Shown in pieces: positions 45,315-54,233 of a stretch of DNA of 64,000 nucleotides. The DNA comes from Serratia odorifera (lineage in GTDB: Bacteria; Pseudomonadota; Gammaproteobacteria; Enterobacterales; Enterobacteriaceae): contig NZ_LR134117.1 of assembly GCF_900635445.1 (NCBI RefSeq), positions 2,790,001-2,854,000 of the forward strand, read 5' to 3'. Position 1 is the first letter of the stretch, and every line of letters begins with the position of its first letter. Both the position numbers and the translations under genes were made by a program. Under the pieces are notes generated by a model, which did not search any database, was not told where the DNA came from, and saw only the letters and a list, made by a program, of their open reading frames with translations.

Positions 45315-46286
45315 TTAGCCAATGCCGGCCTGATGCAGATCGTGCAGGTTGATCGCACCGACCAATATGCCATTAATATCCACCACCGGCGCGGCGCTGA
45401 TATGCTGTTCGTGCAGCGCTTCCAACGCTTCACCTGCTCGCCACTGTTCCGGCAAACGGTAGCCGGGGCGGGTGATCGCCGGGCTTAATGCATCGTTCAG
45501 GCTATTGCCTTTCACCAACCAGCGGCGTAGGTCGCCGTCGGTAAATACCCCCACCACTTTTTGCTGTGTATCGCACACTGCGACCAGTCCTAACCCGGTG
45601 CGACTCAGTTCCAGCATGGCCTCCATCACGTTGGCGCTCTCTTTCACCCTTGGCAGACGATCGCCGGTACGCATCAGATGATGAACTCGATTCAGTAAGC
45701 GCGCGCCGAGGCTGCCGCCCGGGTGCGAGCGGGCAAAATCTTCGGCATTGAAACCACGCTGGCGCATCAGCGCCATCGCCAGCGCATCGCCGATCATCAG
45801 AGTATTGACCGCGCTGGAGGTCGGTGCCAGCCCCATCGGGCAGGCTTCACGTTCAACGCTGATATCCAGCAGGCAGGCGGCGGCCGTCGCCAATGGCGAT
45901 TCCTTACCACCGCTGATGGCGATCAGCGGAATGTGATTTTCCGCCAGCAGCGGCAGGATCAGATCCAACTCTTTGGCGCGGCCGGAATAGGAAATGAAGA
46001 TCACCACATCGTCTTTGCCGATCATGCCAAGATCGCCGTGCAGCGCTTCTGCCGGATGCACGAAAAATGCCGGCGTGCCGGTGCTGGCCAGCGTCGCGGC
46101 AATTTTTTTACCGATGTGGCCGGATTTGCCAATGCCGGAGACCACCGCCTTGCCTCGGCAATTGAGCAGCAGCTCGCAGGCGCAGACCATATTGTCGTCC
46201 AGCCGCTCCAGCAGGCGTGTGGCTTCAGCCAGCTCGATTTCCAGCGTTTCACGGGCAAAGTTAAGCAGAGCGGTGGCGTTACTCAT
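45315..46286 (-). CDS. gutQ: D-arabinose 5-phosphate isomerase
   Basis: 323 aa. SIS domain with VVSGIGKSGHIGKKIAATLASTGTPA and FVHPAEALHGDLGMIGKDD, followed by two CBS domains (ending QHISAAPVVDINGILVGAINLHDL). It interconverts ribulose-5-P and arabinose-5-P. Its ATG overlaps the srlR stop by eight bases, at the end of the sorbitol operon. Confidence 0.92.
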   Translation of the reverse strand: MSNATALLNFARETLEIELAEATRLLERLDDNMVCACELLLNCRGKAVVSGIGKSGHIGKKIAATLASTGTPAFFVHPAEALHGDLGMIGKDDVVIFISYSGRAKELDLILPLLAENHIPLIAISGGKESPLATAAACLLDISVEREACPMGLAPTSSAVNTLMIGDALAMALMRQRGFNAEDFARSHPGGSLGARLLNRVHHLMRTGDRLPRVKESANVMEAMLELSRTGLGLVAVCDTQQKVVGVFTDGDLRRWLVKGNSLNDALSPAITRPGYRLPEQWRAGEALEALHEQHISAAPVVDINGILVGAINLHDLHQAGIG

Positions 46287-47052
46287 CGGTGTCTCCTACC
46301 AGAATGATATTGATGCCTTTGTCTTTCAGCGCGGTGACATACTGTGGATTGATGTCTTTGTCGGTGATCAGCGTATCGACGGCGGCCAGTTCGCACACCA
46401 CGTTGGGGCTTTTACGGCCGAACTTGCTGGAGTCAACCAGCAAAACGATGCGCCCGGCGGCTTCGCACATGGCCTTGCTGACGTTGTGCACCTCATTAAA
46501 GGTAGTAACGCCGGCGTTGAGATCGACGCCGTCCGCGCCGATAAACAGGGTGTCGAAGCTGAACTGCTGAAAGGCTGACTCTGCCAGGCTACCGTGAAAC
46601 GAGGCGGATTTTTTGCGGTAGGTGCCGCCGGGCATCAGAATGGTTTGATCGTTATCCAATTCAACCAGCGCGTTGACGATATGCAGGCTGTTGGTCATCA
46701 CCGTGATGTTATTGAACTGCGCCAGGTGTGGCACCATCTGTAAGACAGTGCTGCCAGCGTCGAAAATCAGTGAATCGCCGTCATTGATGAGTGCGACGGC
46801 GGCATAGGCTATCTGGCGTTTTTTCTCGGTATTGATATGGGTTTTGCGATCGATCGGCTGGTCGCCGTCATCGCGGCTCAGCACCACGCCGCCGTAGGTG
46901 CGGATCACCTCGCCTTCTTCTTCCAGCAGGGTCAGATCCTTGCGGATGGTGGTGCCGGTGGTTGAAAAGTGTTCCGCCAGGGCATCCACTGCCGTTTTGC
47001 CATGCCGTTGCAGATATTCAAGAATAGCGGCTTGCCGCTGCTTTGGTTTCAT
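46279..47052 (-). CDS. srlR: Sorbitol operon repressor SrlR (GutR), DeoR family
   Basis: 257 aa. DeoR-type winged helix (KQRQAAILEYLQRHGKTAVDALAEHFSTTGTTIRKDL) and sugar-phosphate sensor domain with IFDAGSTVLQM and GADGVDLNAGVTTFNEVHNVSKAM. Located sixth in the srl operon, as in E. coli, where it represses the operon in the absence of glucitol. Confidence 0.93.
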   Translation of the reverse strand: MKPKQRQAAILEYLQRHGKTAVDALAEHFSTTGTTIRKDLTLLEEEGEVIRTYGGVVLSRDDGDQPIDRKTHINTEKKRQIAYAAVALINDGDSLIFDAGSTVLQMVPHLAQFNNITVMTNSLHIVNALVELDNDQTILMPGGTYRKKSASFHGSLAESAFQQFSFDTLFIGADGVDLNAGVTTFNEVHNVSKAMCEAAGRIVLLVDSSKFGRKSPNVVCELAAVDTLITDKDINPQYVTALKDKGINIILVGDTDE

Positions 47053-47134
47053 AGCGATTCCCGTTCACAAGCGATGAGCATCCCTCCCAGTGAATAATTC
47101 AATATGAAAGGTAATGTCTTTTAATCTGAAAATA

Positions 47135-47491
47135 TCATGATTTCGCCTTAATCGCTAACGATAGTGCAGTTTGGCATGCACGATCCTCGGGGAAGATCAC
47201 ATCCGGCAGCAAATCGTGCTGATGCAAACCATGCAGCTGAACCAGAGGTTTAGGTTGGGCGAAGACGGTCAGCCCACGCATCATCATGCTTCCGCATACC
47301 CGTTGCTGGGCATCGAACGCCAGCGCCAGCACCACGCGCGGCTTGAAGCGCCCGCCGGAGCGGCCAACGCCGACCGGCCCCAGTTGGCACAATCGGTCAA
47401 AGGCGTGATTGAAGCGCTGGATCTGCCACCAGCCGAGGGCTATCTGTCCCAGCCAGGCGATGGCGGCCAGAATAATCAGAGAAGTGGTCAT
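47135..47491 (-). CDS. gutM: Glucitol operon activator GutM
   Basis: 118 aa. Short N-terminal hydrophobic segment (SLIILAAIAWLGQIALGWWQIQRFN) then a GutM core (FDRLCQLGPVGVGRSGGRFKPRVVLALAFD). It activates srl transcription in E. coli. Placed between srlD and srlR as usual. Confidence 0.9.
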   Translation of the reverse strand: MTTSLIILAAIAWLGQIALGWWQIQRFNHAFDRLCQLGPVGVGRSGGRFKPRVVLALAFDAQQRVCGSMMMRGLTVFAQPKPLVQLHGLHQHDLLPDVIFPEDRACQTALSLAIKAKS

Positions 47492-47553
47492 TATGTTACC
47501 TCGCAGGTTATTGCGGCACGGCGCCGCGGGGGGGAGCGCGCCGTGCCAGCGGG

Positions 47554-48333
47554 TTAGAACATCACCTGACCACCGGTGATGTTGATTGATTGGCCGGTAC
47601 AGTACGAGGCCTTGTCACTGGCATAAAACAGCAGGGTGTTCAGGACGTCCTGATAGTCGCAGCCGCGCTTGAGCGGCACTTTATCGATATAGTACTGTTC
47701 CACTTCATCGGCCCTGATGCCCAGTTTTTCGGCATATTGCGGCAGCAGCGACTGGAACATCGGCGACTTCAGCAGATTGCCCAGCATCAGCGAATGGACG
47801 GTAATGCCGTACTCTGCCAGATCGAGCGCCAGCGACTGCGTCAATCCCACGCCGCCGAACTTGGCCGCGCTGTAACCGGAGTTATGCTTGCTGCCAACCT
47901 TGCCGGATTTGGAGTTGATCTGAATGATGCGGCCAGCCACGCCGTCGCGGATCATCAAACGCGAAAACTCCCTGGCGCAGAGGAAATAGCCGACCAGATT
48001 GACCTGCAGCGATTGGTCAAAATCCCCCAGCAGAAAGTCGGTGATCGGCGCCGCCTTGGCGATGCCGGCGCTGTATACCAGCAGGTTGACGCTGCCGAAT
48101 GTCGCGTCCACCGTATTGGCCAGGGCAATAACACTGTCCTCCCGGGTGGCGTCGACCTGCAGGCCGATCGCGCGGTCGGCGCCGTGCTGGTGGTTAATCT
48201 CCTGCGCTACCCGCTGCGCATTGTCGAGGTTCAGGTCGGCTACCGCGACGCGATAACCTTCCGCCGCCAGCCCCTGGCTTAGAAATGCCCCCAACGTTTG
48301 GCCTCCGCCAATCACTACGGCTACTTCAGACAT
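47554..48333 (-). CDS. srlD: Sorbitol-6-phosphate dehydrogenase
   Basis: 259 aa SDR enzyme. Cofactor motif VVIGGGQTLGAFLSQGL at the N-terminus, catalytic YSAAKFGG and a C-terminus ending YCTGQSINITGGQVMF, as in E. coli SrlD. It oxidises sorbitol-6-P to fructose-6-P with NAD+. Fourth gene of the srl operon; 62 bases before gutM. Confidence 0.94.
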   Translation of the reverse strand: MSEVAVVIGGGQTLGAFLSQGLAAEGYRVAVADLNLDNAQRVAQEINHQHGADRAIGLQVDATREDSVIALANTVDATFGSVNLLVYSAGIAKAAPITDFLLGDFDQSLQVNLVGYFLCAREFSRLMIRDGVAGRIIQINSKSGKVGSKHNSGYSAAKFGGVGLTQSLALDLAEYGITVHSLMLGNLLKSPMFQSLLPQYAEKLGIRADEVEQYYIDKVPLKRGCDYQDVLNTLLFYASDKASYCTGQSINITGGQVMF

Positions 48334-48343
48334 GGTCTACTCC

Positions 48344-48706
48344 TTATGCGATAAATTTCAGCGTACTGCCTAACGGGATATCTTCCGGCACCGGTCCGGA
48401 AACGTGAATTGAACCGGGAAACTCCGCCTGCGACTCGCCGTCGAAGCGCACGGTGACGTGGCCTAGCTCACGCAGATTTTGCGTGGCGACACTGCCGACC
48501 GCGGTGATGGAATAGCGGCGTTCAGCCAATTCCATCATGCCGCCGGCCCGCAATTCACCGGCGGTATCGCCGTGCCGATGGATAAAACAAAATGCTTCGA
48601 TGTCGGCTGGTGCCCCTTCGCGGAAGGTGATCAGCATGTCATCCTGCAATGCGTCACGCGCGCAGTCGCCGATACGGGTAATGGTGGTTTGGAAAATAAT
48701 CTGCAT
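48344..48706 (-). CDS. srlB: PTS glucitol/sorbitol-specific EIIA
   Basis: 120 aa. His in CFIHRHGDTAGEL is the likely phosphorylated residue, as in SrlB. Small cytoplasmic EIIA that passes phosphate to SrlE. Ten bases before srlD. Confidence 0.92.
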   Translation of the reverse strand: MQIIFQTTITRIGDCARDALQDDMLITFREGAPADIEAFCFIHRHGDTAGELRAGGMMELAERRYSITAVGSVATQNLRELGHVTVRFDGESQAEFPGSIHVSGPVPEDIPLGSTLKFIA

Positions 48707-48743
48707 TACTGGCCTCTGGAATCTGCATGCCCTACGGCATGGG

Positions 48744-49733
48744 TTACTGATAAATAAAGGCGGAGGCCGCCCAGGCGATTAACACCGTCGGCGCCCCGGT
48801 CAGGAAACGGCCGACCAGCACTGACGGCACGCCGACGCGCACCGTGTCCTGTTTGGCTTCCGCCAGCGACAGCCCGACCGGAATAAAATCGCACGCCGCC
48901 TGAGCGTTAATGGCAAACAGCGCCGGCAGCGCCAGCTGCGGGGGAATATGGCCCAGGCCGATCTGCACGCCGACCAGTACGCCGATCACCTGAGCGATCA
49001 CCGCGCCAGGGCCAAGAAACGGCGACAGCAGCGGGAACGAACAGATCAACGCCAACGTCACCAAGCCGAACGGACTGTTGGCGAGCGGCGTCAGGCCGTG
49101 AGCAATGAAATCGCCGAGCCCGGACGCCATGATGATGCCGATCAGCGCCGACACGAACGCCATAAACGGCAGAATGGTTTTTAATACCGTGTCGATGGTG
49201 TCGCGCCCGGCCTGAAAGAACACGGCCACCACCGACCCCATGCCCATACCAACCTTTGCCAGCAGGCCGTCGCTTTGTTCGGTGATTTTCTTGCTGGTGT
49301 CGTAATCGCGGGGCGCCGCTGCCGCAGGGGATGGCGGCGTTGGCGGCTGCGCCTGCGTGGCGGTGTCATCAAGCAGGGTGATATTGTTTTCACGCACCCC
49401 GGAAACATAAATATCCTCGAGGATAAACTGCGCCAACGGGCCAGATTGACCTGTGGCATGAATATTAACCGTCGGAATTCGTCGTTTAGGGTATAAGCCG
49501 CAGCGCAACGTACCACCGCAGTCAATCACCGCCACGGCGATCTCGTCTGCTGGTGGCTCGCCGTCCTTGAAACCGTCTACTGCCTGCCAGCCGGTCAGTT
49601 GGCTGATGCGATCGACGATCGCCGGCCGGGTACCGGCGGTGATGTAAACGATTTTTTTGCCGGCAACCACCGGCAGCTCCAGTGGACCGCCCCAGCCGCT
49701 GGCGCCTTTTTCAATACGAAGGTAAGCACTCAT
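48744..49733 (-). CDS. srlE: PTS glucitol/sorbitol-specific EIIBC, SrlE
   Basis: 329 aa from ATG 49733 (MSAYLRIEKGASGWGGPLELP), placed seven bases after GGAG; an in-frame GTG at 49745 is less likely. Cytoplasmic IIB domain first, with phospho-Cys in GGTLRCGLYPK, then a Pro/Ala-rich linker (about 140-155) and membrane segments of the second IIC half (FMAFVSALIGIIMASGLGDFI onward). Partner of SrlA in one transporter. Confidence 0.94.
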   Translation of the reverse strand: MSAYLRIEKGASGWGGPLELPVVAGKKIVYITAGTRPAIVDRISQLTGWQAVDGFKDGEPPADEIAVAVIDCGGTLRCGLYPKRRIPTVNIHATGQSGPLAQFILEDIYVSGVRENNITLLDDTATQAQPPTPPSPAAAAPRDYDTSKKITEQSDGLLAKVGMGMGSVVAVFFQAGRDTIDTVLKTILPFMAFVSALIGIIMASGLGDFIAHGLTPLANSPFGLVTLALICSFPLLSPFLGPGAVIAQVIGVLVGVQIGLGHIPPQLALPALFAINAQAACDFIPVGLSLAEAKQDTVRVGVPSVLVGRFLTGAPTVLIAWAASAFIYQ

Positions 49734-49748
49734 GGTGAACTCCACGGA

Positions 49749-50297
49749 TTAAAGTTGAACCTGACGATCCAGACGGATCCCCATTTTGCGTTCGAACAGG
49801 CTGGTGGTCAGATCGGTGAGCCAGCCGCGGAAGAAGTTGGTAAACAAGCCAACCAGGAAGTAGCTCACCGCCAATGGCCCCAATGGCAACCCCAGCGTGG
49901 TCAGGCCGCTGGCGATGCCGAGATAGACGAACAGTTCGCCGGGGTTGATATGCGGGAACAGGCCGTTCATCGAATGGCAGCTGTAGGACGCGGCGGCGTA
50001 ATAGCTTGGCTTGTATTTTTCTGGCATAAAGCGGCCGAGGCTCAGCGTCATCGGATTGCAAAAAACGAAGGTGCCGATCAGCGGCAGCAGCAGATAGCGT
50101 GCCAGCGGATTACCGGCACAGCGCTGTGCCAGTCGTTCTATGCGCTGTTGGCCAACAAACTTTATCAACGCGTTCATGATAACCAACAAGCTGATCAGTA
50201 AAGGTAAAATCCCGGTGACCATGCCGACGAACACCTCGCCGCCTTTTTGAAACAGGCCGATAAACCATTCGGCTCCGTGGGTGATTAACGCAATCAT
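49749..50297 (-). CDS. srlA: PTS glucitol/sorbitol-specific EIIC, SrlA
   Basis: 182 aa membrane protein with HGAEWFIGLFQKGGEVFVGMVTGILPLLI at the N-terminus and SYSCHSMNGLFPHINPGELFVYLGIASG in the second half, the SrlA signature. First gene of the operon; a CRP-like site and an AT-rich promoter region lie upstream. Confidence 0.94.
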   Translation of the reverse strand: MIALITHGAEWFIGLFQKGGEVFVGMVTGILPLLISLLVIMNALIKFVGQQRIERLAQRCAGNPLARYLLLPLIGTFVFCNPMTLSLGRFMPEKYKPSYYAAASYSCHSMNGLFPHINPGELFVYLGIASGLTTLGLPLGPLAVSYFLVGLFTNFFRGWLTDLTTSLFERKMGIRLDRQVQL

Positions 50298-50387
50298 TAT
50301 TTTTCTCCTGTAGTAGTGTGATGGCGCGGAGCGAACAGCGGCTCGATTGCCATGTAGGTTACGTTAATCATTTTTTAAGCATATTTG

Positions 50388-50403
50388 TTTTAAATAGATC
50401 ACA
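50388..50403 (-). promoter_or_regulatory. Candidate CRP site of the srl operon
   Basis: On the minus strand TGTGA-TCTATT-TAAAA, a strong left half-site and a weak right one, 91 bases before srlA. The centre is about 41.5 bases from a plausible start near 50354 (with -10 TAACGT). CRP activation of srl is known in E. coli. Confidence 0.5.
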
Positions 50404-50507
50404 ATTTGAAAGATAAATATTTTATTTTAAAAGTTAATAACGAAAGAAAAGAAAATAACCCCCCAGGGAGAGGGAGAGTAAGCAAACGGCAGCCGCGGGT
50501 TTGGCAC

Positions 50508-50532
50508 AAAAAAGCCCGGTCGAAGCCGGGCT
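50508..50532 (-). terminator. Intrinsic terminator of fbaB
   Basis: On the minus strand AGCCCGG-CTTCGA-CCGGGCT followed by six T. About 22 bases after the restored fbaB stop. Confidence 0.92.
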
Positions 50533-50554
50533 GAAGGGGGCGGAAATGCCAGAT

Positions 50555-51605
50555 TTAGGCGATGGTGACTTTTTTGGTCGAGGTAGGTGTCCTGCACGGC
50601 ATTGATCAATGCCACGCCGTCTTTCATGGATTTTTTGAATGCCTTACGGCCAAGTATCAGCCCCATACCGCCGGCGCGTTTGTTGATAACTGCCGTGCGC
50701 ACCGATTCTTGCAGGTCGTTTTCGCCAGCGGCACCGCCGGAGTTGATCAGGCCTGCGCGGCCCATATAGCAGTTTGCCAACTGGTAACGCACCAGATCGA
50801 TGGGGTGGTCGGTGGTCAGCCGGTCATAGACACCATCGTCGGTATAGCCGAATTTGACTGCGCGGTAGCCGCCGTTGTTTTCCGCCATCTTCTGCTTGAC
50901 GATATCCGCACCAATGGTGGCGGCAATGTGATTGGCCTGGCCGGTCAGGTCGGCGCTGGAGTGGTAATCGACACCGTCCTTGTTAAACGACGGGTTGCGC
51001 AGATAGGCCCACAGCACGGTGACCATCCCCAGCTCATGCGCGCGTTCGAAGGCGATGGAAATTTCTTCGATTTGGCGGCGCGATTGCTCGGAGCCGAAAT
51101 AAATCGTGGCACCAACCGCCACCGCACCCATGTTGAAGGCCTGCTCTACGCTGGCGTATAGCGTCTGATCGTACTGCGTTGGGTAGCTCAGGGTTTCGTT
51201 GTGATTGAGTTTGACCAGGAACGGTATTTTGTGGGCGTAGCGGCGCGAAACCGCTGCCAGCACGCCGTAGGTGGAGGCGACGCAGTTGCAGCCGGCCTCG
51301 ATTGCCAGCTCGACGATATTCTTCGGATCAAAATAGAGTGGGTTGGCGGCAAACGATGCGCCGGCCGAGTGCTCAATCCCCTGATCGACCGGCAGTATCG
51401 ACAGGTAGCCGGTACCGGCCAGGCGTCCATGGTTGAACAGCGTTTGCATGGAACGTAATACGCTATTGGGGCGATTGTTATCGATCATCACCCGATCGAC
51501 AAAATCGGCACCGGGCAGATAGAGATTTTCAGCAGGGATGGTGGTACAGCGGTGTTGCAACAGGTCTTCCGCTTCCTTACCTAACAACTGTGCAATATCA
51601 GTCAT
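50555..51605 (-). CDS. fbaB: Class I fructose-bisphosphate aldolase FbaB, with an apparent +1 frameshift near the C-terminus
   Basis: Restored length 349 aa (E. coli 350). Sequence MTDIAQLLGKEAEDLLQHRC, LPVDQGIEHSAG, and the Schiff-base region YRAVKFGYTDDG (Lys near residue 235) identify FbaB, a decameric class I aldolase. The last six codons are out of frame: the run of six T at 50570-50575 (plus) should be five, giving YLDQKVTIA and TAA at 50555-50557 instead of a 43-residue tail that runs through the terminator. A homopolymer sequencing error is the simplest reading. ATG 51605 follows GGGAG. Confidence 0.93.
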
Positions 51606-52011
51606 GATTAACTCCCGTTAAAGCTTCCTCATACGCCGGTAAAGCGAGGTTCTAAGCACCGGCATAGTGAAAAAGCGGTGATTGAAGCTGTTATACCCTG
51701 ACGCATTGAGGTTGCATCGAGACGGCAAGCCGGACGCTTGGCGCCAGCCGGGTAACGGGAGTGAGCGACACAGTAGCCGCACATCGACGTGAACGCGGCG
51801 GGTTGTGGCTCCTCGGAGTGAGGCTCACCCATGTGCTGAGTCACCAGGCAATGACGATGCAGCTCCAACAATGACGGGTATTGAACGATATTAATGAAAT
51901 CCCGTGGGCAAGGAGAAACAATAGATGCGATTGAGAAGAAATGCCATTTACGCGGTTAAAATTCGCCTGCTGGGGTGTCTACTTGCGATAACATCGTTTT
52001 TCTTCAACGGG
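51606..52011. other. 406-base gap upstream of fbaB
   Basis: A minus-strand open frame (51629-51871) with a Cys-rich run CGYCVAHSRYPAGAKRPAC is possible but has no clear ribosome-binding site or family. The segment includes repeated ACTCC/GGAGT-type words and may belong to a dispersed Serratia repeat. Nothing else identified. Confidence 0.3.
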
Positions 52012-52698
52012 TTATTCCGCTTCGAACCAGTCGGTATTTTGCAGAGCGATCGGCGTGATCGAGTAGATCATTTCTTGCAGATGATCGTGAATCGCTCGCT
52101 CGGCGGCGTCCGGGTCGTGGGCTTTTAGCGCGTCAAAAATACGATAATGTTGCTGGATCAGGTTTTCCGGCGGCGAGACTTCGCTCAGGCTGAGAAAACG
52201 CACGCGGTCCATGGTGGCCTTGATGGTTTCGATAGTTTCCCAGGCCAACGGGCAGTTGGCGATTTGCGTCAGCAACTGATGGAATTCGTCGTCCAGCAGC
52301 AGAAATTCCCGGATCTGATGGTGTTGTGACGCCAGCGTTTGTCGATGCAGATTGTGTTCCAGCAGCAGTAGCTGCTGTGGCGCAATGTTAACCGCCACCC
52401 GGCGGATAATTGCGCATTCCACCGCCTGGCGAATAAAACGGCCGTCGGCCACCCGTTTGGCGGAAATTTTCATCACGAAGGTGCCGCGTTGCGGCAATAT
52501 CTGCACCAGACCGGCTTCGGCCAGTTTAATGAAGGCTTCGCGTACCGGCTGGCGTGACACGCTGAAACGGGTTGAAATTTCCTTTTCCGAAAGCAGCGTC
52601 CCGGGAGGAATGGTGCAATCAACGATATCCCTGCGCAGAAAGCGATAGATCTGTTGATTTACCGGCACATTGTTCGTCAGGCTATAGGTGTCAGGCAT
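52012..52698 (-). CDS. rspR: GntR/FadR-type regulator RspR (YdfH)
   Basis: 228 aa from ATG 52698. Winged HTH QQIYRFLRRDIVDCTIPPGTLLSEKEISTRFSVSRQPVREAFIKL, then an all-helical FCD effector domain with DDEFHQLLTQIANCPLAWETIE and the metal-binding His pattern (Asp/His/His). It matches E. coli YdfH (RspR), which represses rspAB. It is the last gene of the rsp cluster here. Confidence 0.9.
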   Translation of the reverse strand: MPDTYSLTNNVPVNQQIYRFLRRDIVDCTIPPGTLLSEKEISTRFSVSRQPVREAFIKLAEAGLVQILPQRGTFVMKISAKRVADGRFIRQAVECAIIRRVAVNIAPQQLLLLEHNLHRQTLASQHHQIREFLLLDDEFHQLLTQIANCPLAWETIETIKATMDRVRFLSLSEVSPPENLIQQHYRIFDALKAHDPDAAERAIHDHLQEMIYSITPIALQNTDWFEAE

Positions 52699-52838
52699 GG
52701 CAATAATCAATAACCAGGACTCGATTGGGGTGCCACCATACTAGCAGATTATTGTATATCTGCGGATGCATTAATCGACAGGCTAAATTTCTTCTGTCCG
52801 GCTCGCAGCGTCAGAAACTGCGAGCCGCTTTGCGGGCA

Positions 52839-54173
52839 TCAGTTGGGGTGCCAATCCTGGTATTCTTCTTTGCGTCGTAACGGCGCGGTTTCTGGCATCA
52901 GACACAGGCCGATGGCCGAAACCACGCCCAGCACAATCATATAAATCGCCAGACCGTAGTAGTGCCCACCGGTGATTTGCAGAATTTTCACTGCCACCAG
53001 GCCAAGAATACCGCTGCCAACCAGAGAGCCTATCTGCCAGATTAATGCAATGCCACTACAGCGGATACGCGTTGGAAACAGCTCGGGGAAAAAGCTGGCC
53101 TGTGGGGCATAGCACATGCTGTGGCCAAGGGTTAATGCCAGGATCATGGCAATTTGCGTTATCAGGAAGTTATCCATGCCAATCGCCAGGAAGAACGGCA
53201 CGATGCCGATCGCCAACAGCAGTGCGCCGGCAATGTAGACCGGTTTTCGTCCGACCCGATCCGACAGACGCCCCATTAGCGGAATTGCCACGATTTCCAG
53301 CATCACCGCCACTATCATCGTTTCCAGCAAGATGCTTTCGTTAAGATGGTTGGCTTTGCCATAGGCCAGCACGATAACGGTGAACATGGCGAACGCGCAG
53401 GCTTCGATCAGCTTGGCGCACACCCCCTTGACGATCAGGCCAGGATAGAGGCGGACAACTTCGACCACCGGACGTGACTCCACGGCCTTGGTCTGGCGGA
53501 TTTGGTCAAATATCGGTGACTCATCGATCTTGAGCCGAATAAACAGGCCGACGATAACCAGTAGCAGACTGAGCAGGAACGGAATACGCCAGCCCCAGTC
53601 CAGCATCTGTTCCGCCGACAGGCAGGCCGTCAGCAGCGCAAACAAACCGGACGGCAGCAGAAAGCCGGCTGGCGCGCCGATCTGCACCCAACTGGCATAG
53701 AAACCGCGGCGTGGCGGTGGTGAATATTCCGCGGTCATCAATACCGCGCCGGCCTGTTCGCCACCGACGCCGAAACCTTGCAAGATACGGATAAAGATCA
53801 GTGCAATGGGGGCCCAGATACCTATGGTTTCGTAGGTGGGCAGCAAGCCGATGCAAAACGTTCCCAGGCCAACGATCAGAATGGTGATCACCAACGCCTT
53901 TTTACGACCCACCTTATCGCCGATATGTCCAAAGACGATGCCGCCCAGTGGGCGAGCCAGAAAGCCGACGGCATAGGTGGCGAACGCCGCCAGCGTGCTG
54001 ATTAACGGATCGGCATTCGGGAAAAACAGCTGGCCGAAAAATAATACCGCGGCGGTGCCGTAGGCAAAAAAGTCATAGTATTCCGCCGCGGTACCGATGG
54101 CAGACGCGCTGGCGACTCTTTTTAGCGCGGCGGTATCGCCTTTTGCAACGGCGACGTGGGAAATTTGCGTCAT
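52839..54173 (-). CDS. MFS transporter, metabolite:H+ symporter (MHS) family
   Basis: 444 aa from ATG 54173, with AAGAGGTG just upstream. Twelve membrane segments and MHS motifs SAIGTAAEYYDFFAYGTAAVLFFG and FGHIGDKVGRKKAL. Similar in type to ShiA/ProP-like carriers. It lies inside the rsp operon between the dehydrogenase and rspR genes, an extra transporter relative to E. coli. Confidence 0.85.
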   Translation of the reverse strand: MTQISHVAVAKGDTAALKRVASASAIGTAAEYYDFFAYGTAAVLFFGQLFFPNADPLISTLAAFATYAVGFLARPLGGIVFGHIGDKVGRKKALVITILIVGLGTFCIGLLPTYETIGIWAPIALIFIRILQGFGVGGEQAGAVLMTAEYSPPPRRGFYASWVQIGAPAGFLLPSGLFALLTACLSAEQMLDWGWRIPFLLSLLLVIVGLFIRLKIDESPIFDQIRQTKAVESRPVVEVVRLYPGLIVKGVCAKLIEACAFAMFTVIVLAYGKANHLNESILLETMIVAVMLEIVAIPLMGRLSDRVGRKPVYIAGALLLAIGIVPFFLAIGMDNFLITQIAMILALTLGHSMCYAPQASFFPELFPTRIRCSGIALIWQIGSLVGSGILGLVAVKILQITGGHYYGLAIYMIVLGVVSAIGLCLMPETAPLRRKEEYQDWHPN

Positions 54174-54233
54174 GATCACCTCTTGGATATGTGCGATTTG
54201 CCAGGGTTGTCGACACGGATAGCCCGTCTGCCG

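Noticed and set aside
51629..51871. Minus-strand 80-codon frame with Cys-rich run before fbaB
   Set aside because: No ribosome-binding site or family; may be a dispersed repeat, so reported only as a gap description.
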